Below are positions 1 through 9,496 of a stretch of 64,000 nt of DNA, one piece after another; the stretch's first letter is position 1; each line of letters starts with the position of its first letter. The DNA is from Bacteroidota bacterium (GTDB taxonomy: Bacteria; Bacteroidota; Bacteroidia; Chitinophagales; BACL12). Under the pieces are notes generated by a model. That model did not search any database. It saw nothing but the letters and a program-made list of their open reading frames with translations, and had not been told where the DNA came from. The position numbers were made by a program, and so were the translations under genes. The stretch is from contig JADJIS010000003.1 in assembly GCA_016706865.1 (NCBI GenBank), positions 2,328,501 to 2,392,500 of the forward strand, given 5' to 3'.

Positions 1-2
1 AG

Positions 3-929
3 GTGGAGGAAAAAAACACAAATACTATCGGAATAAAAATGGTAGGGGGCATTGTAAAGGTTACCAATACCAATAAAATTTATTGGCCGAAAGAAAAATA
101 TACAAAAGGTGATCTGTTGGAATACTATAAAAATGTTGCCTCCTATATGTTACCATATTTAAAAGACAGAGCACATTCTTTAAACAGGTTTCCAAATGGA
201 ATTACAAAACCCGGTTTCTATCAAAAGGATGTGGAACCCGACAACCTGCCGACTTATGTGAAAACTGCCTCTATACATTCCGATTCGGGGGATAAAAATA
301 TCGATTATATGTTATGTCAGAATGAGGCTAGTCTATTGTATATGGCAAATCTGGGATGCATTGAAATTAATCCATGGAATTCAAAATATACAAATATAGA
401 GCACCCTGATTGGATGGTAATTGACCTTGATCCGGGAGAAATTTCTTTTAAGGAAGTTGTAAAAACGGCATTACTCACAAAACAGGTATTTGATTCGTTG
501 GGGATTGATTGTTATTGCAAAACCTCCGGTGCAACCGGATTACATATTTATGTTCCTGCACGAGCCAAATATAATTATGACCAGATAAAAACATTCGCAG
601 AATTGGTGGCGAACTTTATTCATCTACAATTACCGGAAACAACGAGTGTGATCAGAAGTCCACAAAAAAGAAAAAAACAGATCTATATCGATTTTTTACA
701 AAACAGGCGAGGACAAACTTTGGCTGCGCCATATTGTGTTAGGCCAAGACCGGATGCAACAGTTTCTGCTCCTTTAATGTGGAAGGAAGTAAATTCCGAC
801 CTGACTCCTAAACTTTTTACGATGTTTAATATGATGGATAGAATTTCGAAAATTGGAGATCTTTGGAAACCTGTAATTGGCAAAGGTTTTAATTTAGAAA
901 AAGCAATAAAAGCGATGGAAAAATTATAA
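3..929 (+). CDS. ligD: DNA ligase D, polymerase/primase domain (5' end outside window)
   Basis: This is the archaeo-eukaryotic-primase-type polymerase domain of LigD, which fills in and adds nucleotides at broken ends during bacterial non-homologous end joining. The domain runs from about residue 17 to the end. The metal-binding pair D141/D143 sits in VIDLDPGE, H181 in SGATGLHIYVP, and a third acidic residue, D230, in IYIDFLQNRRGQT. The frame opens with a GTG only two bases into the window, and the first ~16 residues resemble the linker that follows the ligase domain in fused LigD, so this is probably the C-terminal part of a longer protein. An internal ATG lies at 39. No ku gene is present in the window. 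It is followed after 4 bp by the SDR gene, so the two are probably co-transcribed. A stand-alone polymerase protein is the alternative. Confidence 0.9.
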   Translation: MEEKNTNTIGIKMVGGIVKVTNTNKIYWPKEKYTKGDLLEYYKNVASYMLPYLKDRAHSLNRFPNGITKPGFYQKDVEPDNLPTYVKTASIHSDSGDKNIDYMLCQNEASLLYMANLGCIEINPWNSKYTNIEHPDWMVIDLDPGEISFKEVVKTALLTKQVFDSLGIDCYCKTSGATGLHIYVPARAKYNYDQIKTFAELVANFIHLQLPETTSVIRSPQKRKKQIYIDFLQNRRGQTLAAPYCVRPRPDATVSAPLMWKEVNSDLTPKLFTMFNMMDRISKIGDLWKPVIGKGFNLEKAIKAMEKL

Positions 930-933
930 AATT

Positions 934-1794
934 ATGGCAAAAATTAAATATCCTAAAAAATTGCCTGCGCAACATCAACAAAAACCGGGAATTGAGGAAA
1001 AAATGCACCCCAAACCAAAATTTAGCCGAAGAAAAAAAATGGGAGGTAAACTCGTCGGAAAAGTTGCCTTGGTTACAGGTGGCGATAGTGGAATAGGAAG
1101 AGCGGTTGCTGTGTCATTTGCTAAGGAGGGTGCAGATGTATGTATCATTTATTTAAATGAGCATGAAGATGCAAAAGTGACTAAAAAAGCAATTGAAAAA
1201 TATGGCCGAAAATGTCTTTTAATATCCGGAAATATAATGTTGAGACAATTTTGTTTTGATTGTGTTGCTCAAACAATAAAAGAATTTAAGAAACTTGATA
1301 TACTTGTGAATAATGCAGGTGTACATTGGTCACAAACTGATATAAAGAAAATCAGTGAGCAACAATTAGAAACAACATTTCGAACCAACATCTTTTCCTA
1401 CTTTTATTTTACCCAAGCTGCTGTTTCTCATTTAAAAAAGGGAAGCTGCATAATAAATACAAGTTCAATCACGGCATATCGCGGAAGTGGTCATTTAATT
1501 GATTATGCATCTACAAAAGGTGCTATTATATCATTTACACGATCCCTTGCCGAGGCACTGGCAAAAAAAGGGATACGCGTAAATGCAGTAGCACCCGGCC
1601 CAGTTTGGACACCATTAGTACCATCATCATTTGAAGCTGCCCGGATAAGATCATTTGGAAAAAAGACATTAATGAAACGCCCCGGACAACCAGAAGAAAT
1701 TGCCCCATCATTTGTATTTTTAGCAAGTGATGATGCATCTTATATGACAGGTCAGGTATTGCATCCCAACGGAGGTGAAATAATAAACGGTTAA
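934..1794 (+). CDS. SDR family oxidoreductase (YghA-like)
   Basis: A 286-residue short-chain dehydrogenase/reductase. An N-terminal extension (residues 1-40) carries the PAQHQQKPGIEEKMHPKP signature of the YghA-like group. A Rossmann fold follows, with the cofactor motif TGGDSGIG (48-55), NNAG (126-129), and the catalytic Ser (177/178), Tyr191 and Lys195 (YASTK). It ends with the typical HPNGGEIING. Related enzymes oxidise or reduce small alcohols and aldehydes with NAD(P); the substrate cannot be told from sequence. The usual GD after the fourth strand is GN here (residues 99-100). It lies 4 bp after ligD and 24 bp before the NUDIX gene, in an apparent three-gene operon. Confidence 0.9.
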   Translation: MAKIKYPKKLPAQHQQKPGIEEKMHPKPKFSRRKKMGGKLVGKVALVTGGDSGIGRAVAVSFAKEGADVCIIYLNEHEDAKVTKKAIEKYGRKCLLISGNIMLRQFCFDCVAQTIKEFKKLDILVNNAGVHWSQTDIKKISEQQLETTFRTNIFSYFYFTQAAVSHLKKGSCIINTSSITAYRGSGHLIDYASTKGAIISFTRSLAEALAKKGIRVNAVAPGPVWTPLVPSSFEAARIRSFGKKTLMKRPGQPEEIAPSFVFLASDDASYMTGQVLHPNGGEIING

Positions 1795-1818
1795 TTACTA
1801 AAATATAAAATTCATGAG

Positions 1819-2229
1819 ATGAGAGAAAAAGTTCAAATGACAGCAGATATCATTATTGTGTATGATGATGGAGAAATTGTTTTAACAAAACGAAAATATG
1901 AACCTTTTAAAGATTTCTGGTCATTGCCAGGTGGTAAGATGGAAAATGAAGAAATGTTGGAAATCACCGCTGTAAGGGAAGCAAAAGAAGAAACCGGACT
2001 CGACATTCAGATAACACGATTAATAGGTGTATACAGTGATCCATTCCGTGACCCACGTGGGCGCTATATTTCAGTTGCATACGAAGCAAAAATTATTGGC
2101 GGCGAACTGAAGCCGGGATCAGATGCCGCTTCCTGTATTAAAATTGCAATAAAAGATATTGGTGATCTTGCATTTGACCACAATAAAATTGTGGAAGACT
2201 ACATCTCCTCGAAAAAAATAAATAGTTAA
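1819..2229 (+). CDS. NUDIX hydrolase
   Basis: A 136-residue protein with a perfect NUDIX box, G-x5-E-x7-RE-A-x-EE-x-G-L, from GKMENEE through REAKEETGL at about residues 39-61. The box binds the metal that hydrolyses a nucleoside diphosphate linked to another moiety. The flanking LTKR and FWSLPGG are typical of small ADP-ribose or nucleotide pyrophosphatases; the substrate is not determined. An overlapping upstream ATG at 1814 hits a stop at once, so 1819 is used; ATG 1837 is an alternative start. It is last in the operon with ligD and the SDR gene, and converges on the response regulator with 15 bp between the stop codons. Confidence 0.88.
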   Translation: MREKVQMTADIIIVYDDGEIVLTKRKYEPFKDFWSLPGGKMENEEMLEITAVREAKEETGLDIQITRLIGVYSDPFRDPRGRYISVAYEAKIIGGELKPGSDAASCIKIAIKDIGDLAFDHNKIVEDYISSKKINS

Positions 2230-2244
2230 AACTATAGTGAATAA

Positions 2245-2886
2245 TTAAACAATTTTTTCACGAATTGCTTTGCTTACTGCCTCGGTATTGGAATTAACGT
2301 GTAATTTATTATAAATACTTTTCATATGCGTTCTCACCGTTTCATAAGTAATATTTAAAGCATCGGCAACCATTTTGAAACTTTTTCCCTGCACCATTTG
2401 CTGTAGTATTTCTTTTTCCTTAGCAGTAAGTTGATAGTCGGTTTGATTCACAGGATTTATTCCCTTCTGAAACAATTCCAAAACTCGCCGCGCGATAGAA
2501 CCGGTCATTGGAGCGCCACCGTTTTTCACATCGCGGATAGATTCCACATAATTTGCAGGAGAGGTGGATTTTAATATATAACCCGAGGCTCCGGCACATA
2601 CTGCATTAAAAATATTTTCGTCATCATGGAAAACAGTTTGCATTAAAACGTGGATGGTTGGAAAGTTTTCACGAATGAGTTTAACTCCTTCAATTCCGCT
2701 TATTCCGGGCATTTCTATGTCCATGAGCACAACATCAGGAGTGTTTTTTCGCAATTGAAAAAGAAGATCGCTGCAATCGGGGTAAGCACCTACACAGCTG
2801 AAGCCCTGCGTTCCATTGATAAGATAGAATAAACTTTCACGCAGGTGTTTATTATCCTCAAATATTGCTACTGTTATATCGTTCAT
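2245..2886 (-). CDS. NarL/LuxR-family response regulator
   Basis: A 213-residue two-domain regulator. The receiver domain (about 1-125) has the acidic pair E10-D11, the phospho-acceptor D56 in VVLMDIEMPG, and the conserved Lys106 (ILKS). A LuxR/GerE helix-turn-helix occupies about 148-213 (LTAKEKEILQQMVQGKSFKMVADALNI, in two parts). It is last in a three-gene operon behind two histidine kinases of the HisKA_3 type, the usual partners of NarL-type regulators, so it is very likely their shared target. The gene next to it ends in a kinase whose catalytic region closely resembles the other two. Its DNA target is unknown. Confidence 0.93.
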   Translation of the reverse strand: MNDITVAIFEDNKHLRESLFYLINGTQGFSCVGAYPDCSDLLFQLRKNTPDVVLMDIEMPGISGIEGVKLIRENFPTIHVLMQTVFHDDENIFNAVCAGASGYILKSTSPANYVESIRDVKNGGAPMTGSIARRVLELFQKGINPVNQTDYQLTAKEKEILQQMVQGKSFKMVADALNITYETVRTHMKSIYNKLHVNSNTEAVSKAIREKIV

Positions 2887-2940
2887 ACTTCAGATATTAT
2901 AGCAAAGATAACTGAGTTTCACAAACGATTAATACCACAA

Positions 2941-4878
2941 TCATGGGATAGGAATGGATAATATTACTCTGGTTCCCTTTCCCGGGGAAGAATCGATTGT
3001 TAACTTGCCATTATGCTTTTCCGCTCGAAGCTTAAGATTTTTGAGCCCGTTACCATTCATTCGGGGTTTTAGAACCTTATTCTCGTTTAAATTGGAAAGA
3101 TTGAACCCTATACCATTATCAATTATTTGCATTTCAAATAAGTTACCCTCCCTTTTGAAGGCAATTACAATTTTCGAACATGCTGAATACTTAACAGCAT
3201 TATTCAAGGCTTCCTTAAAAATTAAATAAAGATCACGCCGTATTTCCATCGGAAGTTTAAAGCCGGTAAGGTTTACATTCTGCTCAATATCCAATGATAT
3301 ATTTTTGGCATTACACAGCTCCGTGGCGAAATTGAATATGCGGCTTTCAATATTTTTAAATTCATCGTTCGCCGGTTTTATTGCCCAAACAATATCACTC
3401 ATATTTTCCATCATTTCTTTAGAGTTTTCACTCATATGTTGAAGTAATGGAATGGATTCCGGATTATTTTCTTTTACCTGATCACTTACAATTTCGCTAT
3501 ACATTCTGATACTGCTCAGGGTAGATCCAATATCATCGTGCAGATCAGCCGCGATGGAATTTCTTATTTCCAATTGTTTAACCTTCTGGTTGATGCGATA
3601 ACGGTTTATTAGTAAAATTCCGAAAATAAATAAGATCCCTATCAAAAATAAAGCGATATTCCTAAAAACGATCTGAACCTGTTTTTCTTTATCCTTCAAA
3701 GCATTCTCGGTTTCCAATAATACAATTTGCTGTTCCTTCTGTGTTACTTCAAATTCCTCTTTTAATCGCAACAGTTCAAGTTTTTTACTTTCTGTATTCA
3801 AACTATCCTTTAGAACATTATATTTTTTATAAAATTGCAGTGCTAATTCCGTATTGCCAATCAGATCATAAACTTTATATTTACTGTTATAAACATCCAA
3901 TCGGTAAGCATCGGCATTATTTCTGGTAAAGATATTAAGTGCAGAATCAAGGTTTGCCAATGCCAAACTATATTCTCCTGTTTCCTTGTAAATTTCTGCA
4001 ATTTTCATAATTTCATAACCAACATCCGTTTCCGAATTTAATTGTTGCATGATATCTTTTGCAAGAGTATAGTTAATAAGAGCATCAGAATATCTTTTCA
4101 TAAATTTATAATCATCGGCTAAATTTTCATATACAATTGCTTTGTTGTAAAGATCACCCGATTCGTTTTGAAGTATTGCAGCTTTTTTGTGATTTTCAAC
4201 TGCTTCAGTTAACCTACCGGTTTTTTGAAGCATGTTTCCATAATTACTGTAAGCATTAGCCAACATGGAAAGGCGGTTATCGATACCGGTATTTTTTACC
4301 TTTTCGAAAATGTCGATGGATTTTAAAATATATTTCTCGGCAAGTTCATAGTCCTCCATGTCTCTGTAAATATTGCACATGGTTTGATAAATAACACCGA
4401 CAGTAACCGAATCGCGATTACTCTCCGATATCTTGAGTGCATTTACTTCATGCGTAAGCGCTTCATTATTGTTATTCAAAAACCGATAGGTAAGCGCCAT
4501 ATTATGATAGGTTTTAGCTCTATTCAAATCATTTTCGGGAAGATATTCAAGTTCTTTTTTAAAATATTCTATCGAAAGATTATAGGAGCCTTTTGTTTGC
4601 CAGGCAAGACCAAGAAGATTATAAGCTGAAAATATTTCTTTATTGCTGTTGAGTTTTTCTGCAATGCTCAAAGCCTTTTCTGCATAATAAATTGCAGAAT
4701 CGGCCTGCGACCTATACAATAAATAGGCATAATCATTATAAGCGCTCATCAACGCCTCCTCATTGTTGGAATGAAATACAACTCTTTTTAACGAATCTAC
4801 ATTTAATTGTGCAGACACCTGCAATGGTAAAAACATCACAACGAGCAAAACCTGAATAATATATATCTTAATTTTCAT
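2941..4878 (-). CDS. TPR-containing sensor histidine kinase (HisKA_3)
   Basis: The chosen start (ATG at 4878) gives a clean signal peptide, MKIKIYIIQVLLVVMFLPLQ then VSAQ; an upstream in-frame ATG at 4914 would put 12 extra charged residues before it. The periplasmic part (about 30-370) is a chain of tetratricopeptide repeats. A coiled segment, one membrane helix (about 408-427) and a cytoplasmic HisKA_3 domain follow, with phospho-acceptor H447 in AADLHDDIGSTL, then a HATPase_c domain (DNGIGF; NGLKNLKLRAEKHNG; GKGTRV). It is the middle gene of the operon propeller kinase - TPR kinase - regulator. The TPR sensor suggests that it reads a protein or peptide state in the periplasm; the ligand is unknown. 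Confidence 0.92.
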   Translation of the reverse strand: MKIKIYIIQVLLVVMFLPLQVSAQLNVDSLKRVVFHSNNEEALMSAYNDYAYLLYRSQADSAIYYAEKALSIAEKLNSNKEIFSAYNLLGLAWQTKGSYNLSIEYFKKELEYLPENDLNRAKTYHNMALTYRFLNNNNEALTHEVNALKISESNRDSVTVGVIYQTMCNIYRDMEDYELAEKYILKSIDIFEKVKNTGIDNRLSMLANAYSNYGNMLQKTGRLTEAVENHKKAAILQNESGDLYNKAIVYENLADDYKFMKRYSDALINYTLAKDIMQQLNSETDVGYEIMKIAEIYKETGEYSLALANLDSALNIFTRNNADAYRLDVYNSKYKVYDLIGNTELALQFYKKYNVLKDSLNTESKKLELLRLKEEFEVTQKEQQIVLLETENALKDKEKQVQIVFRNIALFLIGILFIFGILLINRYRINQKVKQLEIRNSIAADLHDDIGSTLSSIRMYSEIVSDQVKENNPESIPLLQHMSENSKEMMENMSDIVWAIKPANDEFKNIESRIFNFATELCNAKNISLDIEQNVNLTGFKLPMEIRRDLYLIFKEALNNAVKYSACSKIVIAFKREGNLFEMQIIDNGIGFNLSNLNENKVLKPRMNGNGLKNLKLRAEKHNGKLTIDSSPGKGTRVILSIPIP

Positions 4879-4955
4879 TCTATACTTTAACAAATAATTT
4901 TTTAATATTAGCATTCCTTCCGTTAACAGTAGTAATAACTATTTACAGTTCGTTA

Positions 4956-7900
4956 TTAATTGAGTGGCATTTTTAATATTATTTTTGTGCCTGAACCTAT
5001 GGACGAATTTATTTCCAGGATTCCATGATGATCATTTGCACGCTTTTTCATATTCTCAAGCCCATTTCCTTTCTTATGTTGATTTGGGTCAAATCCTTTT
5101 CCATTATCTTCAATTATCATAATAAGAAAATGCCCGCTTTTTGAAAATTCGATATTCAATTTTGTACTATTTGAATATTTTATAACATTATTTACTGCCT
5201 CTTTAAAAATCAAATATAGATCCCTTCTTTGTTCCATTGGAATTTTTATGCTTTCCAAGGTAACGTTTTTCTGCATAATTAGTTGAATATTTTTAACATT
5301 ACACAATTCAACAGCAAAGTTGAACATTCTGCTTTCTATATTTTTGAAAGCATCATTGGCAGGTTTTATGGCCCAAACAATATCACTCATATTTTCAATC
5401 ATTTCTTTGGAGTTATCTCCCATTTTTTGAAGCAAGGGGATAGACTCGGGATTTTTATTTTGCACCTGTTCACTCACTATATCACTATACATTCTGATAC
5501 TGCTTAAGGTGGATCCAATATCATCGTGCAGGTCGCCGGCAATTTTATTTCTGATACTTGTTATCTGCAGAAGTTGGTTGAGTCGATACCGATAAATGGC
5601 AAAACTCAAAAGTGCCGTAAGTAATACTGCAGAAATAATAAACCACCAGGTTGCCCAAAATGGTTTATTTATGATGAATACATATCTATCTGTTTTTGAA
5701 CTCCATATTCCATCGTTATTTGCAGCCTGCAATTCAAATTCATATTTTCCGGGAGCAAGTGCAGCAAAAGTAATTTCATCGAGACCCGCAGCCATATTCC
5801 AGGTTGAGCTATATCCTAACAATCGATATCGACATTTATTTTTTGCAGGAATTGTAAGTGAAACGGATTGGAACTTAAAAGTGATACTGTTTTTATTATG
5901 CGGTAATTTTGGTTCGAGAAAGAGTCCATTAAAATTTTTTATTCCGGAGGAGTACTCCTGCATGCGAAAAGCTCCATTAAATAATAAAACATTACCAATT
6001 ACAGGATTCGCATCATATTTATTAAACTGCAATTCCGCCGGATCAAAAAACTGCACACCACCGGTTGTTGCCAGCCACATTAAATTGTTAACTTTATCCT
6101 CCGCCAATTTAATATAAGTAAAATCAACAGAAAGAAAACCTTCTGATTCATCCACACGCTTTATGACCTTCCAGGAATCTCCATTTTTTTGAAGCAATGA
6201 CAATCCGTTATAATGTGCAGCCCATATGTTTCCTTTAGTATCCCGAAGCAAATCCAAAACAGCATCTGCCAGTAATCCATTTTCTTTATTAAATTTTTCT
6301 ATAATAAAAACACTATCCCCATTCACACGAACATGAAACACGCCGAAATTTCCGGTGGACAACCAAAGGTTTTTGTTGTTATCAATCTCCAAAGAAGTAA
6401 TAATTGCCCCGTTTAGGTCGAGATCGTTGGAATTTGCTTTAACCAGTGTATCACCATTAAAGTAGATCAATCCAAAATTCGAAGCGAAATAAGTATCATT
6501 ATTGGGGAGAACAGCCTGGTCGAATAATTTTATATACTGGCCTCCGTAATAAACGGGCCAACTAAAGTCTTTAAAAGAGATATTTTCGGGAGTATTTTCA
6601 TTTAATATCTGCGTTAATTTACCCTCTGTAAGGCAATAAAATTTACCATTATTGTCATAATAAAAATCCTGACCGTGTGTATCTCCAAGTTTATTTTCAT
6701 CAAAATTGGTGATCCTGTTATTTTTATAAATACTGATCCCCTCATATCCGGATCCAAACCAAATTGAACCATCATTATTAATATACATTCCAAATATTTC
6801 GGAAAAATTCCAAGGTTTCAGATCACCGGGCAAATATTTTTTAAATCCTGAACCATCATATGTGATTACATTCCCTCTGTTTCCCCCAAAAACCATTTTA
6901 CCATCAGGTGCCTGAGTTATGGAGAAGATATCGTTTAAATTTTCATTTTCACTGGGAAAAAATGTCACGAAAATATTTCTTCTTAATTTAACAAGGCCCT
7001 CCCAGGTACTTATCCATATATTTTTTTCTTTGTCAACTAAAATATCCGTTAAATTTTCATATCCCTTTAATGCCAGGTCATAAACTTGTTTTGGGTTATC
7101 GTTCTTAATTTCAAATAGTTTGTCAATTGCCAATAAATAATAATGCCCCTCAGAAAAACGATCTATACCGCCGCTAAAAATCAATTCATCAAGCGTATCA
7201 ACTTTCGATTCACTTATCTCATAATTAAAACCGGAACGTGTGGTTAAATAAATAACATTATTTTCAGAGAATTCAATTTCCGAAACATCTTCTAAACGAG
7301 CTTCCCTGCTTTGCCATAACAACGAATATTGAGTTCCGTCGTATTTAATAAGCGAACCTCTTGTTCCAAAATAAATATCCGAATTGTTATTTGTGATCTT
7401 TAAAACCTGATTACCCGGATCCCCAAAGTTTTGCCAATTGCCAAACAGTTTATATTTTAATACATCACCATTCTTAACTTTATCAACGAGTGTTTTATCT
7501 AAAAAAACCGGGCCGCTTGCAGTACCTATCCAAAGTGATTTCCCATCCGCGCAATGCACAGAATAAATCCACGGATCGGGAAACGACTTATCGAACTTAA
7601 TTTGTTTAATCTCATTTGCAAAATAAAAAAACAGGCCATTTTCAGCACCAATCCAAATACAGTGATCTTCATCTTGTGTAATGGAAAATACCTTACCAAA
7701 ACGTTTTTCATTACTTCCGTTATAATTGGTGAAACGAAGTCCATCGAACTTACTCACTCCTAACCTCGTACCCATCCACAAATACCCACCTTCGTCCTGA
7801 AATAAGGTGTAGATCTCTGCGCTTGCAATCCCTTGCTTGGAACCAAATTCTTCAAGAATGAATTTTTGTGAATATGAGGTAAAATAACAGGGCAGCAAAA

Positions 7901-7973
7901 AGCAAATACACAACATCTTATAAAAGACCGTGGAAATATGATAGTTACCGGATCTATTGGGTTTAATCCACAT
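4956..7973 (-). CDS. Two-component regulator propeller sensor histidine kinase
   Basis: A 1005-residue membrane sensor. After an N-terminal secretion signal (hydrophobic stretch about 20-35, ending SYSQ), Reg_prop repeats (WMGTRLGVSKFDG, WIGAENGLF, WIGTASGPVF and more) form beta-propellers to about residue 680. A Y_Y_Y-type domain follows (about 690-775, ending KYEFELQAANNDG), then one membrane helix (about 780-800), HisKA_3 with H816 in AGDLHDDIGSTL, and HATPase_c (EDNGKGF, GNGLENMKKR). Related Bacteroidota proteins often sense glycan breakdown products, but usually as hybrids with an AraC-type output; this one has none and must use a separate regulator. It is the first gene of the operon. 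A -7 box (7992-7999) just upstream supports the long start. Confidence 0.93.
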   Translation of the reverse strand: MWIKPNRSGNYHISTVFYKMLCICFLLPCYFTSYSQKFILEEFGSKQGIASAEIYTLFQDEGGYLWMGTRLGVSKFDGLRFTNYNGSNEKRFGKVFSITQDEDHCIWIGAENGLFFYFANEIKQIKFDKSFPDPWIYSVHCADGKSLWIGTASGPVFLDKTLVDKVKNGDVLKYKLFGNWQNFGDPGNQVLKITNNNSDIYFGTRGSLIKYDGTQYSLLWQSREARLEDVSEIEFSENNVIYLTTRSGFNYEISESKVDTLDELIFSGGIDRFSEGHYYLLAIDKLFEIKNDNPKQVYDLALKGYENLTDILVDKEKNIWISTWEGLVKLRRNIFVTFFPSENENLNDIFSITQAPDGKMVFGGNRGNVITYDGSGFKKYLPGDLKPWNFSEIFGMYINNDGSIWFGSGYEGISIYKNNRITNFDENKLGDTHGQDFYYDNNGKFYCLTEGKLTQILNENTPENISFKDFSWPVYYGGQYIKLFDQAVLPNNDTYFASNFGLIYFNGDTLVKANSNDLDLNGAIITSLEIDNNKNLWLSTGNFGVFHVRVNGDSVFIIEKFNKENGLLADAVLDLLRDTKGNIWAAHYNGLSLLQKNGDSWKVIKRVDESEGFLSVDFTYIKLAEDKVNNLMWLATTGGVQFFDPAELQFNKYDANPVIGNVLLFNGAFRMQEYSSGIKNFNGLFLEPKLPHNKNSITFKFQSVSLTIPAKNKCRYRLLGYSSTWNMAAGLDEITFAALAPGKYEFELQAANNDGIWSSKTDRYVFIINKPFWATWWFIISAVLLTALLSFAIYRYRLNQLLQITSIRNKIAGDLHDDIGSTLSSIRMYSDIVSEQVQNKNPESIPLLQKMGDNSKEMIENMSDIVWAIKPANDAFKNIESRMFNFAVELCNVKNIQLIMQKNVTLESIKIPMEQRRDLYLIFKEAVNNVIKYSNSTKLNIEFSKSGHFLIMIIEDNGKGFDPNQHKKGNGLENMKKRANDHHGILEINSSIGSGTKIILKMPLN

Positions 7974-7991
7974 GTTTTTTCCTGCTATTCA

Positions 7992-7999
7992 CAAATGTA
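7992..7999 (-). promoter_or_regulatory. Putative -7 box TACATTTG for the kinase-kinase-regulator operon
   Basis: The minus strand reads TACATTTG, a full match to the Bacteroidota -7 consensus TAnnTTTG, ending about 19 bp before the propeller kinase start. No convincing -33 element was identified. Confidence 0.5.
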
Positions 8000-8060
8000 A
8001 ATATTTCTTTTAAAAGAATTTCAGGTTTAACAATAGAAGATAATTTTACAAAGCATCGAT

Positions 8061-8093
8061 AAACAAAAAGCAGCTTGGAATTACCCAAGCTGC
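8061..8093 (-). terminator. Rho-independent terminator of the OmpA/TSP3 gene
   Basis: A perfect 9-bp stem (GCAGCTTGG 8070-8078 with CCAAGCTGC 8085-8093) closes a 6-nt loop. On the minus strand it is followed by TTTTTGTTT. It lies about 60 bp beyond the stop of the OmpA/TSP3 gene and upstream of the kinase operon. Confidence 0.85.
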
Positions 8094-8154
8094 CAGCATT
8101 AAATTGAAATCTATATGTACTATAAAATTGGTAAGTGCATCATGATATATATTT

Positions 8155-9243
8155 TTATTTTTTGAGATATAATTCCAATTCCACTCTGCGGTTTTCCATT
8201 CTTCCGGCAGCAGTGTCGTTGGTTGCAATGGGTTTTGATTCACCAAAACCAGTTGCTTCCATTCTATTTCCAGAAGCTCCCTTACTGAGTAAATATGCCT
8301 TAACAGCATCCACTCTTGCTTGAGATAACTGCATATTAGTTTCATCACTTCCTTCACTGTCGGTATGTCCGCCAATTTTTAAATCATAATCCGGAAATTC
8401 TTTTAATATACTGATCACTTCATCCAGCATATCATAAGAACTTGGTTTTAATGTTGCTTTTCCCGATTCAAATAAAATTCCTCTGGCAGCAAAATCAAGA
8501 CGTTTTTTTACATCAGGTTTAATTACAGGACAACCATTTGTTGTTCCTTCCGCTTTTGTAGTTGGACATTTATCTTCACTATCAATTATTCCATCTCCAT
8601 CAGTATCAGAGGAACAACCTTTTGCATCTACCTTAATACCTTTTGGTGTGTCTGGACATTTATCTTCTGAATCTGCAATACCATCACGATCAGAATCAGC
8701 AACACATCCTGTTGCATCCACTTTAATTCCTTTTTTAGAATCAGCACATTTATCCATAGCATCCTCAACACCATCTCCATCTGTATCCGGACAACCTTTA
8801 AAAAGATCCAGACCTTTTGCGTTCGGGCATTTATCTTTTGCATCTTCAATTCCATCACCATCACTGTCGGGACAACCCATAAATCTTGCAAGACCGGGAA
8901 CTTCAGGGCAACTATCATCAATATCTGCAACTGCGTCATTGTCTTTATCTGGACAACCGTTTAATGCAACCGCTCCCATAACTGAGGGACATTTGTCTAA
9001 AAAATCGGCAACTCCATCCAGGTCATTGTCTACAGGGCAACCTTTATTATCTACTACAACTCCGCCAGGCGTGCCTGGACACTCATCATTTTTATCTTTT
9101 ACCCCATCACCATCTTCATCTTTGGCAAAATTTGAATCAGTTAAATAGCTAACAGAAATTGGATCCGAAGCCATAACATCTGTGCAGGAGACAATAATTA
9201 ACATCACTGCCGCACAAATAGTAGGAAAACCAGCTTTTTTCAT
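8155..9243 (-). CDS. OmpA-family lipoprotein with thrombospondin type 3 repeats
   Basis: A 362-residue protein. The N-terminus has a lipoprotein-like signal with lipobox IVSC at about residue 20. Residues ~38-245 are thrombospondin type 3 repeats, each with an Asp-rich calcium-binding core such as DxDGDGVxDxxDxCP. The C-terminus (~255-362) is an OmpA-like peptidoglycan-binding domain with GGHTDSEGSDETN and the closing NRRVE. Such proteins tether the outer membrane to the cell wall, with a stiff calcium-dependent stalk. It stands alone between its terminator and a 250-bp gap that holds no other gene. Confidence 0.93.
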   Translation of the reverse strand: MKKAGFPTICAAVMLIIVSCTDVMASDPISVSYLTDSNFAKDEDGDGVKDKNDECPGTPGGVVVDNKGCPVDNDLDGVADFLDKCPSVMGAVALNGCPDKDNDAVADIDDSCPEVPGLARFMGCPDSDGDGIEDAKDKCPNAKGLDLFKGCPDTDGDGVEDAMDKCADSKKGIKVDATGCVADSDRDGIADSEDKCPDTPKGIKVDAKGCSSDTDGDGIIDSEDKCPTTKAEGTTNGCPVIKPDVKKRLDFAARGILFESGKATLKPSSYDMLDEVISILKEFPDYDLKIGGHTDSEGSDETNMQLSQARVDAVKAYLLSKGASGNRMEATGFGESKPIATNDTAAGRMENRRVELELYLKK

Positions 9244-9496
9244 AAAATAATTTTTGGGTTAACTTAATTTATTATCCTAAGTGGTATACAATCCACATTC
9301 CACAACAGTTAACCACTGATATACTTACATCTTTGAAGGAAAAGTGCAAATTTTCAAACTAAAATTGTGGAATTCCATACCCAATCGGGCGCCTATTTAC
9401 GCAAAATTTAAAGAGATTTTATGCAGGCAATTCACGTTATAATTATTTTAGCACTTTGAAAAACTATCTATTTAACTAAACAAAAAAACCTACAAA

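Noticed and set aside
8046..8375. 109-codon minus-strand frame over the 3' end of the OmpA/TSP3 gene
   Set aside because: It is a shadow frame of the OmpA domain and also runs through the terminator hairpin.
9243..9496. AAGTGGT...ACCACT partial inverted repeat between the OmpA/TSP3 and peroxiredoxin genes, as an operator
   Set aside because: The arms are short and far apart, with no regulator nearby; likely chance in AT-rich DNA.
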